44,403 bases of DNA from JACMLD01 sp039915085 (GTDB lineage Bacteria > Bacteroidota > Bacteroidia > Chitinophagales > Chitinophagaceae), in the NCBI GenBank assembly GCA_039915085.1, contig JBDSOC010000019.1:1-44403 (forward strand). The letters run 5' to 3'. Shown one piece after another: positions 17,276-26,268 of this stretch. Within the stretch, counting starts at the first letter, position 1. Each line of letters starts with the position of its first letter. The notes under the pieces are model-generated. The model saw only the letters and a list, made by a program, of their open reading frames with translations. It made no database searches and was not told the origin of the DNA. The translations under genes were made by a program, and so were the position numbers.

Positions 17276-17872
17276 ATGAAACTATTCAACAACCTTCTTT
17301 TATTGATAATTATTGTCTTCTCTTCATACACGCTGAAAAACAACATGCAAAAAGTGAAAGATTATTTTTCCATATCCACTGTGCAATACAATAAATCCAT
17401 GTATCAATTATCATGGAGTGCTCATCCATCTGATACTTATTACAAGCAGGAATACTTATCTGCAGGTGAAAAATCTGATAAATATACCCACATGATTATG
17501 ATTGAAGCCGTTGTGGGAAATATTTCTTTGAAAGACGCAGTGGGCGGAAAAATAAATGAACTGGAACAACGCAAAAAATCTGACCCCGTAGCTAATTACC
17601 AGGTGATAGAGAATAAAACCACCGGAGAATATTTACTTGATTTCGTTATCAGTCAGTCATCCGGCAGTGCAGGCGATGTTACAGAGTGGAACACCTACCG
17701 ATATTCAAATCTAAAAGACAAATCTGGCAAAAAAGGCATACAATTATTTGCTTACAGCAAACGTGGCTATGGCGCTGCGACAACAACTTTTTTAAAAAAC
17801 CTGAAAACAGAGCGCCCAAAAGACATAAATATTTTTGCCGCTTATAAAGCACCTGAAGTAACCATAAAGTAA
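17276..17872 (+). CDS. Exported or membrane-anchored protein of unknown function
   Basis: The start MKLFNNLLLLIIIVFSSYTL gives 198 residues with a signal peptide or N-terminal anchor; in-frame ATGs further upstream would place the hydrophobic segment internally and are rejected. The rest is soluble-looking, with Lys- and Ser/Tyr-rich stretches ('QYNKSMYQLSWSAHPSDTYY', 'TGEYLLDFVISQSSGSAGDV') suggesting a beta-rich fold. No known family is recognised. It is followed by a structured inverted-repeat element rather than by another gene, so it probably stands alone. Confidence 0.72.
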   Translation: MKLFNNLLLLIIIVFSSYTLKNNMQKVKDYFSISTVQYNKSMYQLSWSAHPSDTYYKQEYLSAGEKSDKYTHMIMIEAVVGNISLKDAVGGKINELEQRKKSDPVANYQVIENKTTGEYLLDFVISQSSGSAGDVTEWNTYRYSNLKDKSGKKGIQLFAYSKRGYGAATTTFLKNLKTERPKDINIFAAYKAPEVTIK

Positions 17873-18011
17873 GTCGCATGAGTTTTAAAAAAAGACCTCT
17901 ATCAATCAAATCATTGCGCTGTCAGCAGCATTACAACAAAAATTTCCGCTGATAAAACAAATATGGAACTGGTTAAATGATTGCTGCCAAAATAGTTTCT
18001 TACATGAAATG

Positions 18012-18125
18012 GGTGCATTTAAAATTGTCGTTCTGAGTTTCGGCCGGTGGAGACACCGGCCGAGGCTGAGCCGTGGTTGCTGTCCCCCACCAACCACTTC
18101 TAGCTGCGACAATTTTAAATGCACC
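18012..18125. repeat. Structured inverted-repeat element (19-bp arms, two inner hairpins)
   Basis: The arms ggtgcatttaaaattgtcg (18012-18030) and its exact complement (18107-18125) enclose two hairpins. One is a 10-bp GC-rich stem with a GAGA loop (18040-18063); the other is a 7-bp stem, gtggttg/caaccac (18073-18079 with 18091-18097). The whole folds as a three-way junction. It resembles a REP/REPIN or a small non-autonomous mobile element. It lies 49 bases before the peptidase start and may affect its mRNA. No transposase is adjacent. Confidence 0.75.
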
Positions 18126-18174
18126 TCATGAACTTTACCCAACAAAGAATTATCTTCCTGTATCTAAAATATAC

Positions 18175-19464
18175 ATGATGAAGAAATATTACTGTTGCGC
18201 TGTATTTGCATTGCTTGTTTTTGCCACCACCGCCCAGCCGCTTTCCAAAACAGAGCAAAAAATTGCAGCCAGTATAAATGCGGCTATGCCCGCTGCTATT
18301 CAGTTGCTGAAAGAATCAGTGAACATAAACAGCGGTACGTTTAATATAGAAGGCGTAAAAAAAACGGGCCAGTTATATGCGAAAGAACTGGAAGCCCTGG
18401 GTTTTACAGTAACATGGATAACCATGCCTGACTCACTTAAAAGAGCAGGCCACCTGGTGGCTTACCGCAAAGGAAAAAAAGGGAAAAAGCTTTTATTGAT
18501 TGGTCATCTTGATACAGTGTTTGAACCGGATATGCCGCCCAACCCATTTACCATGCTCAATGATACTACGGCAACCGGCCAGGGCGTAAATGATATGAAA
18601 GGAGGTGATGTGCTGGTAATTACTGCACTGAAAGCATTGCAACAACAAAAGCTTTTGGACAATACAACCATAACTGTATATTTTACAGGCGATGAAGAAA
18701 ATGCAGGTGAACCACGCGCTATCAGCCGGGGCGATTTTATTGAAAGATCAAAGCAACACGATATTGCACTGGCATTTGAAGGCGCTACGGGTTTAAACAC
18801 CGTAGCCACTGCACGGCGCGGTGCCAGTGATTGGAAACTGGAAGTAACAGCTGCACAGGCACATTCATCCGGAATATTTGGCAAAGCCGGTTATGGCAGT
18901 ATTTACGAAGCAACACGGATTATTAATACATTCAGGGAGAAATTAAGCAGCCAGCCATTTCTTACTTTAAATCCTGCTTTATTTATCGGCGGGTCCGATG
19001 TACAGTACGATGATATTGCGCAAAAAGGATCTACTTCATCTAAAACAAATATTATTTCTCCTAAAACAGTGGTCATTGGCGATCTGCGGTTTCTTACTGA
19101 ATCACAAAAAGAAAATGCAAGAGATACCATGCGGGCAATCGTTTCACAACATCTTGCAGCAACGAATGCATTTATCAGTTTCAGGGATGGTATACCTTCC
19201 ATGCCACCAACACCGGGCAATGATTCGTTGGTAAAAACAGTAAATGAAGTAAGTATGGCATTGGGTTATGGAGAAGTAACAGCAGGCGATCCCGGGCTGA
19301 GAGGCGCAGGAGATATTTCATACATCGCCGCCAATCTTAATTGTTTAGACGGCCTTGGTGCATCCGGTAAAGGATCACACGCACCCGGAGAAATTATAAA
19401 CCTTAGTGAATATCCCAAACTCATCAGAAGAACAGCGTTGATCATTTACCGGTTAACAAGATGA
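18175..19464 (+). CDS. Secreted M20 family zinc metallopeptidase (carboxypeptidase G2-like)
   Basis: Starting at MMKKYYCC gives about 430 residues with a signal peptide ending near TTAQP; a longer frame would run through the upstream repeat and is rejected. The active-site signatures are complete: H111 and D113 in IGHLDTVF, bridging D140 in 'GQGVNDMKGG', catalytic E174 and metal-binding E175 in 'TGDEENAG', and a late His in 'GSHAPGE'. A dimerisation domain lies in the middle ('ARRGASDWKLEVTAAQAHSS'). It should remove C-terminal residues from peptides or folate-like conjugates in the periplasm. Confidence 0.93.
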   Translation: MMKKYYCCAVFALLVFATTAQPLSKTEQKIAASINAAMPAAIQLLKESVNINSGTFNIEGVKKTGQLYAKELEALGFTVTWITMPDSLKRAGHLVAYRKGKKGKKLLLIGHLDTVFEPDMPPNPFTMLNDTTATGQGVNDMKGGDVLVITALKALQQQKLLDNTTITVYFTGDEENAGEPRAISRGDFIERSKQHDIALAFEGATGLNTVATARRGASDWKLEVTAAQAHSSGIFGKAGYGSIYEATRIINTFREKLSSQPFLTLNPALFIGGSDVQYDDIAQKGSTSSKTNIISPKTVVIGDLRFLTESQKENARDTMRAIVSQHLAATNAFISFRDGIPSMPPTPGNDSLVKTVNEVSMALGYGEVTAGDPGLRGAGDISYIAANLNCLDGLGASGKGSHAPGEIINLSEYPKLIRRTALIIYRLTR

Positions 19465-19487
19465 TTATACGCTGCTCTATAACGCCA

Positions 19488-21623
19488 TTAAACAATAAGT
19501 TTATCTGGCGTAATGGGCAATTCTCTTATTCTTATACCGCAGGCATTATACACTGCATTTGCCACGGAAGCTGCAACACCTATCAATGAGATTTCACCAA
19601 TGCCTTTTGTGCCTACCGGGTTAATAATGGGATCGGGCTTATCAATAAATATGGCTTCTATCTGTGGTATATCTGCGTTTACAGGTACGTGGTAGTCAGC
19701 TAAATTACCATTGATATAACGGCCATACCGGTCATCTATTACTGCTTCTTCGGTCATAGCCATACCAATTCCGCCAACCGCCCCTCCTATCATCTGGCTG
19801 GAAGCAGTTTTGTGGTTTACGATTTTACCTGCATCTACAGTGGCTACTACTTTCTTAATCTTCACCACGCCGGTTAAAGGATGTACCCAGACCTGGGCGA
19901 AGTGTGCAGAAAAAGAATACATGGAGTACTTTTTTGCTTCCTCACTGCTTTGCGACTCTTGTGTTATTTCCAGCATTGGCAGGTTAAGCTGTTGCAAAAT
20001 GCCGGCATAATTAATTGCGTCGGTACTGTTTTCAGGCCTGCCTGATAGAGTATATAATTTTTGTTTCAATGCAATACAGGCATCGTGCACGGCAGAACCT
20101 ACTGAAGAAACAGTAGAAGAGCCTCCCTGTGTAGGTGCCACCGGGAAAGATGAATTACCCAGCTCAAAAACTATTCTATCAGCTGGCAAGCCCAGTGTAT
20201 CAGCAGCAATTATTACCATGGAGGTTGCCGTACCCGGCCCAATATCACTGGTAGCACTTTGAATGTTTACTGTACCATCAGGCAATAACTTTATTTTAGC
20301 AAGTGTACGTGACCGGTAGGCACCAAATGCACCGCAGCCAATGCCATATCCTACCAGCCAGTCTCCATCGCGGAGCGTACCGGGTTTCGCAGCACGCTTG
20401 TCCCAACCAATGCGTTCTGCACCCAGCTGGTAACATTCTTTTAAATATTTGCTCGACCATGGCAGGTTACGTTCCGGATCGGAATCAGCATAATTTTTTA
20501 GCCGGAGTTCAATCGGATCCATATTAAGTGCGTATGATAATTCATCAAGCGCGGATTCTAAAGCAAAAGAACCGGTAGCTTCACCGGGGCCCCGCATAGG
20601 TGCAGGCACACCCACGTTTAACGGAACAACTTTATAACGCGTATTGGCATTCGGACTTGCATATAAAAATCTTGAAACATTAACTGAACGTTCAGTAAAT
20701 TCTTCATAAACGGCAGTTTGCGAATGCGATTCATGCGTGATGCCAACCAGTTTGCCATCAGTTGTTGCTCCTATACCTATCTTTTGTATGGTTAAAGGAC
20801 GGTAACCTACTAAAGTAAACATCTGTTCACGGGTGAGTGTCAGTTTTACCGGGCGCTTCAGCATTTTTGCAGCCTGTACAGCAGCCACTTCATGCGGCCA
20901 TGTGCGCAGGGAGGATCCAAATGCGCCGCCTACAAAACGGGAATTGATCTGCACATTTTTTTCATCCAGCTTAAAAGCATTGGCGATGGCTTTTTGGGAA
21001 CTGATAACGCCCTGCGATTTTGTATACAGTGTCACTTTATCATCTCCATCCCAGAATGCAGTGGTTACATGCAGTTCCATGGCGTTGTGCATTTCGGAAG
21101 GAAGCATGTATTCCTGTTCAATTTTTACAGGCGCATTTTTATAGGCATCTGCTTCTCCGCGCACATAGTCTTTGTAACTACCGCCCTGGGGCACTACCCC
21201 ATTATCTATGTTTTTATGAAAATCTGTTTCAAATGATTTTTTCTCATACCTGGCCTTTATTAAACCAGCGGCATGCGTTGCCCTTTCAAATGTATCAGCT
21301 ACCACCAGCGCAATTGGCTGCCCGTTGAAATACACCTGGTCATCATTAAATAATTTCAATCCCTTCACCGGTTTTTCTGCACCAGCCTGGTACCCGGGAA
21401 CCTTAGGTGCATTAAACGGCGTAATGACAGCCAGTACACCGGGTGCATTAGTGGCAGCTTTGGTATCAATCGCCAATATGGTACCGCTGGTAATGGCGGA
21501 TGGCACCAACACGCCGTATACCAGGCCAGGCACTTCATATTCTCCTGAGTAATGCGCCCCACCGGTTACTTTCAACCTGCCATCCACGCGGCTTAATGGT
21601 TCACCTATTGCATTTTTCTTCAT
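19488..21623 (-). CDS. Xanthine dehydrogenase family molybdopterin-binding subunit (PaoC/YagR-like)
   Basis: The 711-residue large subunit of a periplasmic molybdenum hydroxylase. Landmarks are the N-terminal 'DGRLKVTGGAHYSGEY', 'GGAFGSSLRTWPHE' (Gly-rich Moco loop), 'PAPMRGPGEATGSFALE', 'GGSSTVSSVGSAV' and the catalytic glutamate E677 in 'KGIGEISLIG'. The length matches PaoC. Enzymes of this type oxidise aldehydes to acids at a molybdenum cytosine-dinucleotide centre; the electrons pass through the iron-sulfur and FAD subunits encoded just upstream on the same strand. It has no signal peptide and would be exported with the Tat-tagged subunit. The cofactor-inserting chaperone (PaoD/XdhC type) is not in the window. 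Confidence 0.95.
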   Translation of the reverse strand: MKKNAIGEPLSRVDGRLKVTGGAHYSGEYEVPGLVYGVLVPSAITSGTILAIDTKAATNAPGVLAVITPFNAPKVPGYQAGAEKPVKGLKLFNDDQVYFNGQPIALVVADTFERATHAAGLIKARYEKKSFETDFHKNIDNGVVPQGGSYKDYVRGEADAYKNAPVKIEQEYMLPSEMHNAMELHVTTAFWDGDDKVTLYTKSQGVISSQKAIANAFKLDEKNVQINSRFVGGAFGSSLRTWPHEVAAVQAAKMLKRPVKLTLTREQMFTLVGYRPLTIQKIGIGATTDGKLVGITHESHSQTAVYEEFTERSVNVSRFLYASPNANTRYKVVPLNVGVPAPMRGPGEATGSFALESALDELSYALNMDPIELRLKNYADSDPERNLPWSSKYLKECYQLGAERIGWDKRAAKPGTLRDGDWLVGYGIGCGAFGAYRSRTLAKIKLLPDGTVNIQSATSDIGPGTATSMVIIAADTLGLPADRIVFELGNSSFPVAPTQGGSSTVSSVGSAVHDACIALKQKLYTLSGRPENSTDAINYAGILQQLNLPMLEITQESQSSEEAKKYSMYSFSAHFAQVWVHPLTGVVKIKKVVATVDAGKIVNHKTASSQMIGGAVGGIGMAMTEEAVIDDRYGRYINGNLADYHVPVNADIPQIEAIFIDKPDPIINPVGTKGIGEISLIGVAASVANAVYNACGIRIRELPITPDKLIV

Positions 21624-21663
21624 GACATATTTTTATTAATACTAACCGGGCAATACATTTCAT

Positions 21664-22650
21664 TTAAGATGAAACACCGGCTGCTGTTTTTAAAGCCTGT
21701 ATGAGTGTATTGGGTGCCAGCTTTAATTTAAACTTGTTATGTTCATAAGCCTTTGCACCTTCCATAGCAATGGCAGCAGCTTGTTTAAACACGGTTTCAT
21801 TTGCGGTTTTCCCTTTTAAAAATGTTTCTGTAGTTTTTAAACGCCAGGGTTTATGCGATACGCCACCCATGGCAACTGACGCATGAATGATGATATTGTT
21901 TTCAATGTGCAGGGCCACCGCAGCTGATACCAGTGCAAACGCAAAAGATGTTCTGTCGCGCACTTTTAAATATTCTATATTTTTAGTAAAAGGAGATGAA
22001 GGCAGCTCAACAGCAGTAATCAGTTCTCCCTTTTGTAAGGTGTTATCCAGTTCAGGGTTATCACCGGGCAGCCTGTGAAAATCAGCAAATTTTATTTTGC
22101 GCGCACCTTTAGTACCGGTGATATGAACAGATGCATCCAACGCCGTTAAGGCGACATTCATATCGCTTGGGTTAACCGCAATACAATTATCACTGGCGCC
22201 AAAGATAGCATGCATCCGGTTATAGCCTTCCAGTGCTCCACAACCGCTTCCTGGTTTTCTTTTATTACAGGGCATCATGGTATCAAAAAAATACGGGCAC
22301 CTTGTCCGCTGCATCATATTGCCGCCTACTGTTGCCATATTTCTTAACTGTGGCGAAGCACCCGCGTTTATAGCAAGGGCAAGCAGTGGGAAATTCTTTT
22401 TAACCAGGGGGTGTTCTGCTACTTCAGTGTTGGTGGCTAAAGCGCCAATGCGCAAACCGCCGGGTATGTTTTCGATCTTTTTTAACGGAAGCTGGTTAAT
22501 ATCGACCAACCTTTCAGGAACAACTATTCCCATTTTCATCAGGTCGATAAGATTGGTACCACCGGCAAGAAAATGTGCAGCAGGATCTTTAGCAAGTGAT
22601 TTAACAGCGCCTGATGTTTCAGTGGCTCTTACATATTGAAACTGGTTCAT
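21664..22650 (-). CDS. FAD-binding subunit of the molybdenum hydroxylase (PaoB/YagS-like)
   Basis: The 328 residues contain the FAD pyrophosphate loop 'FLAGGTNLIDLMK' and 'GASPQLRNMATVGGNMMQRT'. A cysteine-rich insert follows (C118, C128, C137, C156 within 'CPYFFDTMMPCNKRKPGSGC' and beyond), which in PaoB binds an extra 4Fe-4S cluster. A C-terminal CO-dehydrogenase flavoprotein domain follows. The insert places it in the PaoABC type rather than plain xanthine dehydrogenases. Its start overlaps the end of the iron-sulfur subunit gene by four bases, and 40 bases separate it from the large-subunit gene. Confidence 0.95.
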   Translation of the reverse strand: MNQFQYVRATETSGAVKSLAKDPAAHFLAGGTNLIDLMKMGIVVPERLVDINQLPLKKIENIPGGLRIGALATNTEVAEHPLVKKNFPLLALAINAGASPQLRNMATVGGNMMQRTRCPYFFDTMMPCNKRKPGSGCGALEGYNRMHAIFGASDNCIAVNPSDMNVALTALDASVHITGTKGARKIKFADFHRLPGDNPELDNTLQKGELITAVELPSSPFTKNIEYLKVRDRTSFAFALVSAAVALHIENNIIIHASVAMGGVSHKPWRLKTTETFLKGKTANETVFKQAAAIAMEGAKAYEHNKFKLKLAPNTLIQALKTAAGVSS

Positions 22651-23285
22651 GAGTGGCCTCCTTCTTTAACTTCTTTAATTGCATTAACAATATTGGGATA
22701 CGCGCCGCAACGGCAAATATTTCCACTCATAAATTCCCTGATTTCTGTCTCAGAATTTGCATGCCCTTCTTTTACAAGTGCTACTGCAGACATAATTTGT
22801 CCTGAGGTGCAATACCCGCATTGAAAACCATCATGTTTAATAAAGGCTTCCTGCATCGGATGTAAAGTTTTACCATCAGCAAGTCCTTCAATGGTGGTTA
22901 TTTTTTTCCCTTCATTGGTTACTGCCAGGCTCAGGCAGGAATTAATGCGTGTACCGTTTACATGTACCGTGCAGGCGCCGCATTGTCCCCTGTCGCAACC
23001 TTTTTTAGTGCCGGTCAGGTGAAGTTCTTCGCGCAGCAAATCCAGCAGTGTAACACGCGGCTCCACCTGAAAATTATGCTTTACACCGTTTACTTCAAGA
23101 TGAAGTGATATCTTTTCAAAAACGCCGGCAAATTTTTCATCCCAATGCGCTCCTGCTGCTTTAATTACCGCTGCGGGTGTTAAAGCTATTGCTGTTAACA
23201 GTGAAGATTGTTTGAGAAAATCACGCCGTGTTTCTGCCAGATTATTTTCAGTGTCCGGAGCTGTACATGGTTTTTTACTGGCCAT
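22647..23285 (-). CDS. 2Fe-2S subunit of the molybdenum hydroxylase, Tat-exported (PaoA/YagT-like)
   Basis: The 212 residues start with a twin-arginine signal, R20-R21 in 'ETRRDFLKQSSLL', followed by a hydrophobic stretch ending AAGA. Two 2Fe-2S cluster sets are intact: C97, C102, C105, C117 (plant-ferredoxin type) and C156, C159, C191, C193 ('CGYC' and 'CRCG'). It carries electrons from the molybdenum centre to FAD and provides the export signal for the whole heterotrimer. It is first in the three-gene operon. Confidence 0.96.
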   Translation of the reverse strand: MASKKPCTAPDTENNLAETRRDFLKQSSLLTAIALTPAAVIKAAGAHWDEKFAGVFEKISLHLEVNGVKHNFQVEPRVTLLDLLREELHLTGTKKGCDRGQCGACTVHVNGTRINSCLSLAVTNEGKKITTIEGLADGKTLHPMQEAFIKHDGFQCGYCTSGQIMSAVALVKEGHANSETEIREFMSGNICRCGAYPNIVNAIKEVKEGGHS

Positions 23286-23454
23286 AACTTTTGAGATTAA
23301 TAAATAACAATATCAATTTACCGAAATTTTCTAATAATTGGCCATTAAAGCAAGCTTAAAAGTATCATTTACTTTACCGGTATTTCTTTTTGAAGTTGCC
23401 CGCCATGTACCAGAATGGCTGGTATTCTATTTTAATGATTACTTTTGATGCGTT

Positions 23455-23775
23455 ATGAACCGGCTACTCATCATTTTTACCGCCTATTTGCTTATACTCT
23501 CCTGCTTTCCATGCATGTGTGATGATGCGCAGGAAATTCATACTAAGCGGGTAGAAATAAATGCCTCTGCTTCTGCGGGCAATAATAATAAAGATGATGG
23601 TTGCCATCCATTTTGTTCCTGCTCCTGCTGTCTTTCTTCCACTTTTTTTTATCAAAAGGAATTGCAGGTGGAAGCACCTCTTGCACTTTATGACATTGTT
23701 GAATTCAACCGCGCTGACGGGCATTTTATTTCCTATAATGCAAATGCCATCTGGCAGCCACCCAAATTAAGCTGA
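23455..23775 (+). CDS. Small Cys-rich exported protein, DUF6660-like
   Basis: The 106 residues have a signal peptide with a Cys-rich end ('LILSCFPCMCDD'), a polar linker and a dense cysteine motif 'CHPFCSCSCC' at about residues 50-59. A C-terminal part ends 'IWQPPKLS'. This layout matches, from memory, the DUF6660 proteins that sit directly upstream of TonB receptors in Bacteroidota. The cysteines suggest metal binding, perhaps copper, but that is inference. The gap to the receptor gene is 83 bases, consistent with an operon. TACTTTTG lies only 8 bases upstream of the ATG. Confidence 0.82.
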   Translation: MNRLLIIFTAYLLILSCFPCMCDDAQEIHTKRVEINASASAGNNNKDDGCHPFCSCSCCLSSTFFYQKELQVEAPLALYDIVEFNRADGHFISYNANAIWQPPKLS

Positions 23776-23858
23776 TAGTTTTTGGTAATAAGCAAAGTAA
23801 AATCGCCCGGATAATTCCGGCGCAACTATCATTTTATCATCTCAATTTTTTCATTTAT

Positions 23859-26042
23859 ATGAAGAAGAATATTTTTCTGTGCATATCCATTTTCAGTTTC
23901 TTAATTTCTTATGGCCAGAACAGTTTAAAAGCAATTATCAGGGATAGCAGTAATTATGAAATCCTGGCGGGTGCCTCAGCTATAACAGACAGTGCTGGCA
24001 AAGGAAATATTGCTAATAAAAAAGGTTTTGTTCAAATCAATAATATTCCGGATGGCAGGCACCGCATTATTTTCAGTTATTCTGGTTATGAACCGAGAAC
24101 GGAAGTGTTTAATTTTCCCATCGCTTACCACGACACAATAACAATCTTGTTAGTGCCCGGTCCTGAAACATTAAATGAAGTAATTGTTCAATCTACCAGG
24201 ACCAGCCGCAGAATTGCAAATACGCCCACAAGGGTTGAAACTATTGACGGTGAGGAACTGGATGAAAAAAATAATATGCGCCCGTCCAATGTCTCTATGC
24301 TTTTACATGAAAGTACCGGCTTACAGGTGCAGCAGACATCTTCAACATCTGGCAACGCAAGCATACGCGTACAGGGATTAGACGGAAAATATACGCAATT
24401 ACTTAAAGATGGCTATCCTAATTTCGGCGCTTTTGCAAGCGGCTTAAGTATTTTAGAGATCCCGCCGCTGGATCTGGCGCAAATAGAAGTTATCAAAGGT
24501 CCTGCTTCAACATTATTTGGCGGTGGTGCTATTGCAGGTGTCATAAACTTTATTTCTAAAATGCCAGGAGATAAACCCAGGTATGATTTTATTATTAATC
24601 ACTCCAATGTTGGACAGACCAACGTTGGCGTCTATGCCTCAGGAAAGAGAAAGCGTTTTGGTTATGCAATGCTGGCATTGGTTAATTTTCAAAAGGCGTA
24701 TGATGTGGACAAAGATGAATTTTCTGATCTGCCAAAAAACAACAACTTCACCATTCATCCAAGGTTCTTTTATTATCCTGATAACAAAACTACCATTATG
24801 CTGGGCAACAGCTTCACAAAAGGCAATAACCGTGGTGGCGATATGTTTGCCCTCAATGGCAAAACAGACAGTAATCATGTGTACTTTGAAGACAACCATA
24901 CCATACGCAACACTACAAGTTTTGAAGCAGAAAGGAAATACCAAAACAGGAGCAGCATAAAAATCAGGGAGAGCTTCAGCATTTTTTACAGGAAGATAAA
25001 CATCCCGGGTTATGTTTTTTCCGGCCTGGGCACCAACAGTTTTACCGATATATCTTATTTGTTTAATAAATCAAATCATACCATCATTACCGGTACAAAT
25101 TTTATTTTTGACAGGTTTACGCAAAAATCTTTCCCCTATAACCAGGATACAAAATCTTTTACAACCGGGTTTTATATCCAGGATACCTGGGACATCAGCG
25201 AAAAAATAAAAATTGAAACTGGTGTCCGGGCAGACAATATAAATTACACTTATATCAGTTACAACAAAAACCAAATATTTATCCTGCCGCGTGTTGCTGT
25301 ATTATTTAAAATTTCTGATAAACTTTCATCGAGAATCGGGGGCGGGCTGGGTTATAAAATACCCACGATTTTTACGGAACAAACTGAAGCCATGCAGTAC
25401 CAGGATATACTGCCATTAAACAATGTAGCAGCAGAAAAAAGCACCGGGGGTACAATGGACATTAATTATAAAACCCAAATTGGCGATGCCTTGTTTTTTA
25501 GTCTCAACCAATTATTTTTTTATACGCAGATAAACAAGCCACTGGTCCTGGAAAAAAATAGTACAACTGGCTATTTTTTTACCAACGCAGCGAAGCCGGT
25601 AACCAGCAGGGGATTTGAAACAAACCTTAAATTTATCTTCAGAAAAGACTTCAAACTTTTTGCAGGTTATACGTATACTTCTGCTAAAGCCACTTATGCG
25701 GCAGGAAACCAGCACCTCGTACTGTTGCCAAAAGATAAATTAAACCTGTCACTGGTTTATGAAAAAGAAGAAAAGTTCAAAATTGGACTGGAAGGCTATT
25801 TAACGGGCAATCAATATTTGTACAACAATCTGCAAACACCTTCATTCTGGGAGTTTGGGATAATGGCTGAAAAAACAATCAGGAAGATTTCGCTGTTTAT
25901 CAATTTTGAAAATTTCACAGATCAACGGCAAAGTAAATATAAAAGCGTTGTTAACCCGCCGCACAACAATCCCAGCTTCGATGATATCTGGAACCATACA
26001 GAAGGATTTATATTCAATGGGGGCGTTAAAATAAAGCTGTAG
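23859..26042 (+). CDS. TonB-dependent outer-membrane receptor
   Basis: The 727-residue receptor has a signal peptide (residues 1-19, ending SYGQ) and a carboxypeptidase-regulatory-like beta domain (20-105, 'GRHRIIFSYSGYEPR'). A plug domain follows ('TRVETIDGEELDEKN', 'GNASIRVQGLDGKYTQLLKD', 'IEVIKGPASTLFGGGAIAGV'). The 22-strand barrel ends in the strand 'GFIFNGGVKIKL'. The size and plug resemble siderophore, cobalamin or metal receptors more than the SusC type, and no SusD follows. The Cys-rich neighbour upstream suggests a metal or metal chelate as substrate. A hairpin terminator lies 168 bases downstream. Confidence 0.93.
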   Translation: MKKNIFLCISIFSFLISYGQNSLKAIIRDSSNYEILAGASAITDSAGKGNIANKKGFVQINNIPDGRHRIIFSYSGYEPRTEVFNFPIAYHDTITILLVPGPETLNEVIVQSTRTSRRIANTPTRVETIDGEELDEKNNMRPSNVSMLLHESTGLQVQQTSSTSGNASIRVQGLDGKYTQLLKDGYPNFGAFASGLSILEIPPLDLAQIEVIKGPASTLFGGGAIAGVINFISKMPGDKPRYDFIINHSNVGQTNVGVYASGKRKRFGYAMLALVNFQKAYDVDKDEFSDLPKNNNFTIHPRFFYYPDNKTTIMLGNSFTKGNNRGGDMFALNGKTDSNHVYFEDNHTIRNTTSFEAERKYQNRSSIKIRESFSIFYRKINIPGYVFSGLGTNSFTDISYLFNKSNHTIITGTNFIFDRFTQKSFPYNQDTKSFTTGFYIQDTWDISEKIKIETGVRADNINYTYISYNKNQIFILPRVAVLFKISDKLSSRIGGGLGYKIPTIFTEQTEAMQYQDILPLNNVAAEKSTGGTMDINYKTQIGDALFFSLNQLFFYTQINKPLVLEKNSTTGYFFTNAAKPVTSRGFETNLKFIFRKDFKLFAGYTYTSAKATYAAGNQHLVLLPKDKLNLSLVYEKEEKFKIGLEGYLTGNQYLYNNLQTPSFWEFGIMAEKTIRKISLFINFENFTDQRQSKYKSVVNPPHNNPSFDDIWNHTEGFIFNGGVKIKL

Positions 26043-26210
26043 TAAAGGGCCTGTCATAGTAGTCATTTCTTATATTATTTTAATAACGGGCCGGAGCAAA
26101 AGGAAAATTCAATCATGCCAGCTACATTGTATAACCGCTTTTTTTTACAATTCGTATCCTAATTTATCTCCCGGTAATCAATGGCTGCATTTTAAAAATC
26201 TTCACAAAAT

Positions 26211-26240
26211 AAAAGCGTCCTGAAAATTCAGGGCGCTTTT
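26211..26240. terminator. Bidirectional terminator between convergent receptor genes
   Basis: The hairpin aaaagcg-t-cctga-aaat-tcagg-g-cgctttt pairs over 13 bp including one G-T, with A-runs on the left and T-runs on the right. It can end both the plus-strand receptor gene and the minus-strand Oar-like gene. Confidence 0.85.
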
Positions 26241-26268
26241 ATAAACATGTATGTTTTTACGCTTTAAT

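Noticed and set aside
18073..18174. Longer start for the M20 peptidase
   Set aside because: The extension is encoded by the structured repeat element and precedes a good signal peptide.
23440..23447. TACTTTTG as promoter of the Cys-rich protein gene
   Set aside because: It ends only 7 bases before the ATG and has no -33 partner, so it would require a leaderless transcript.
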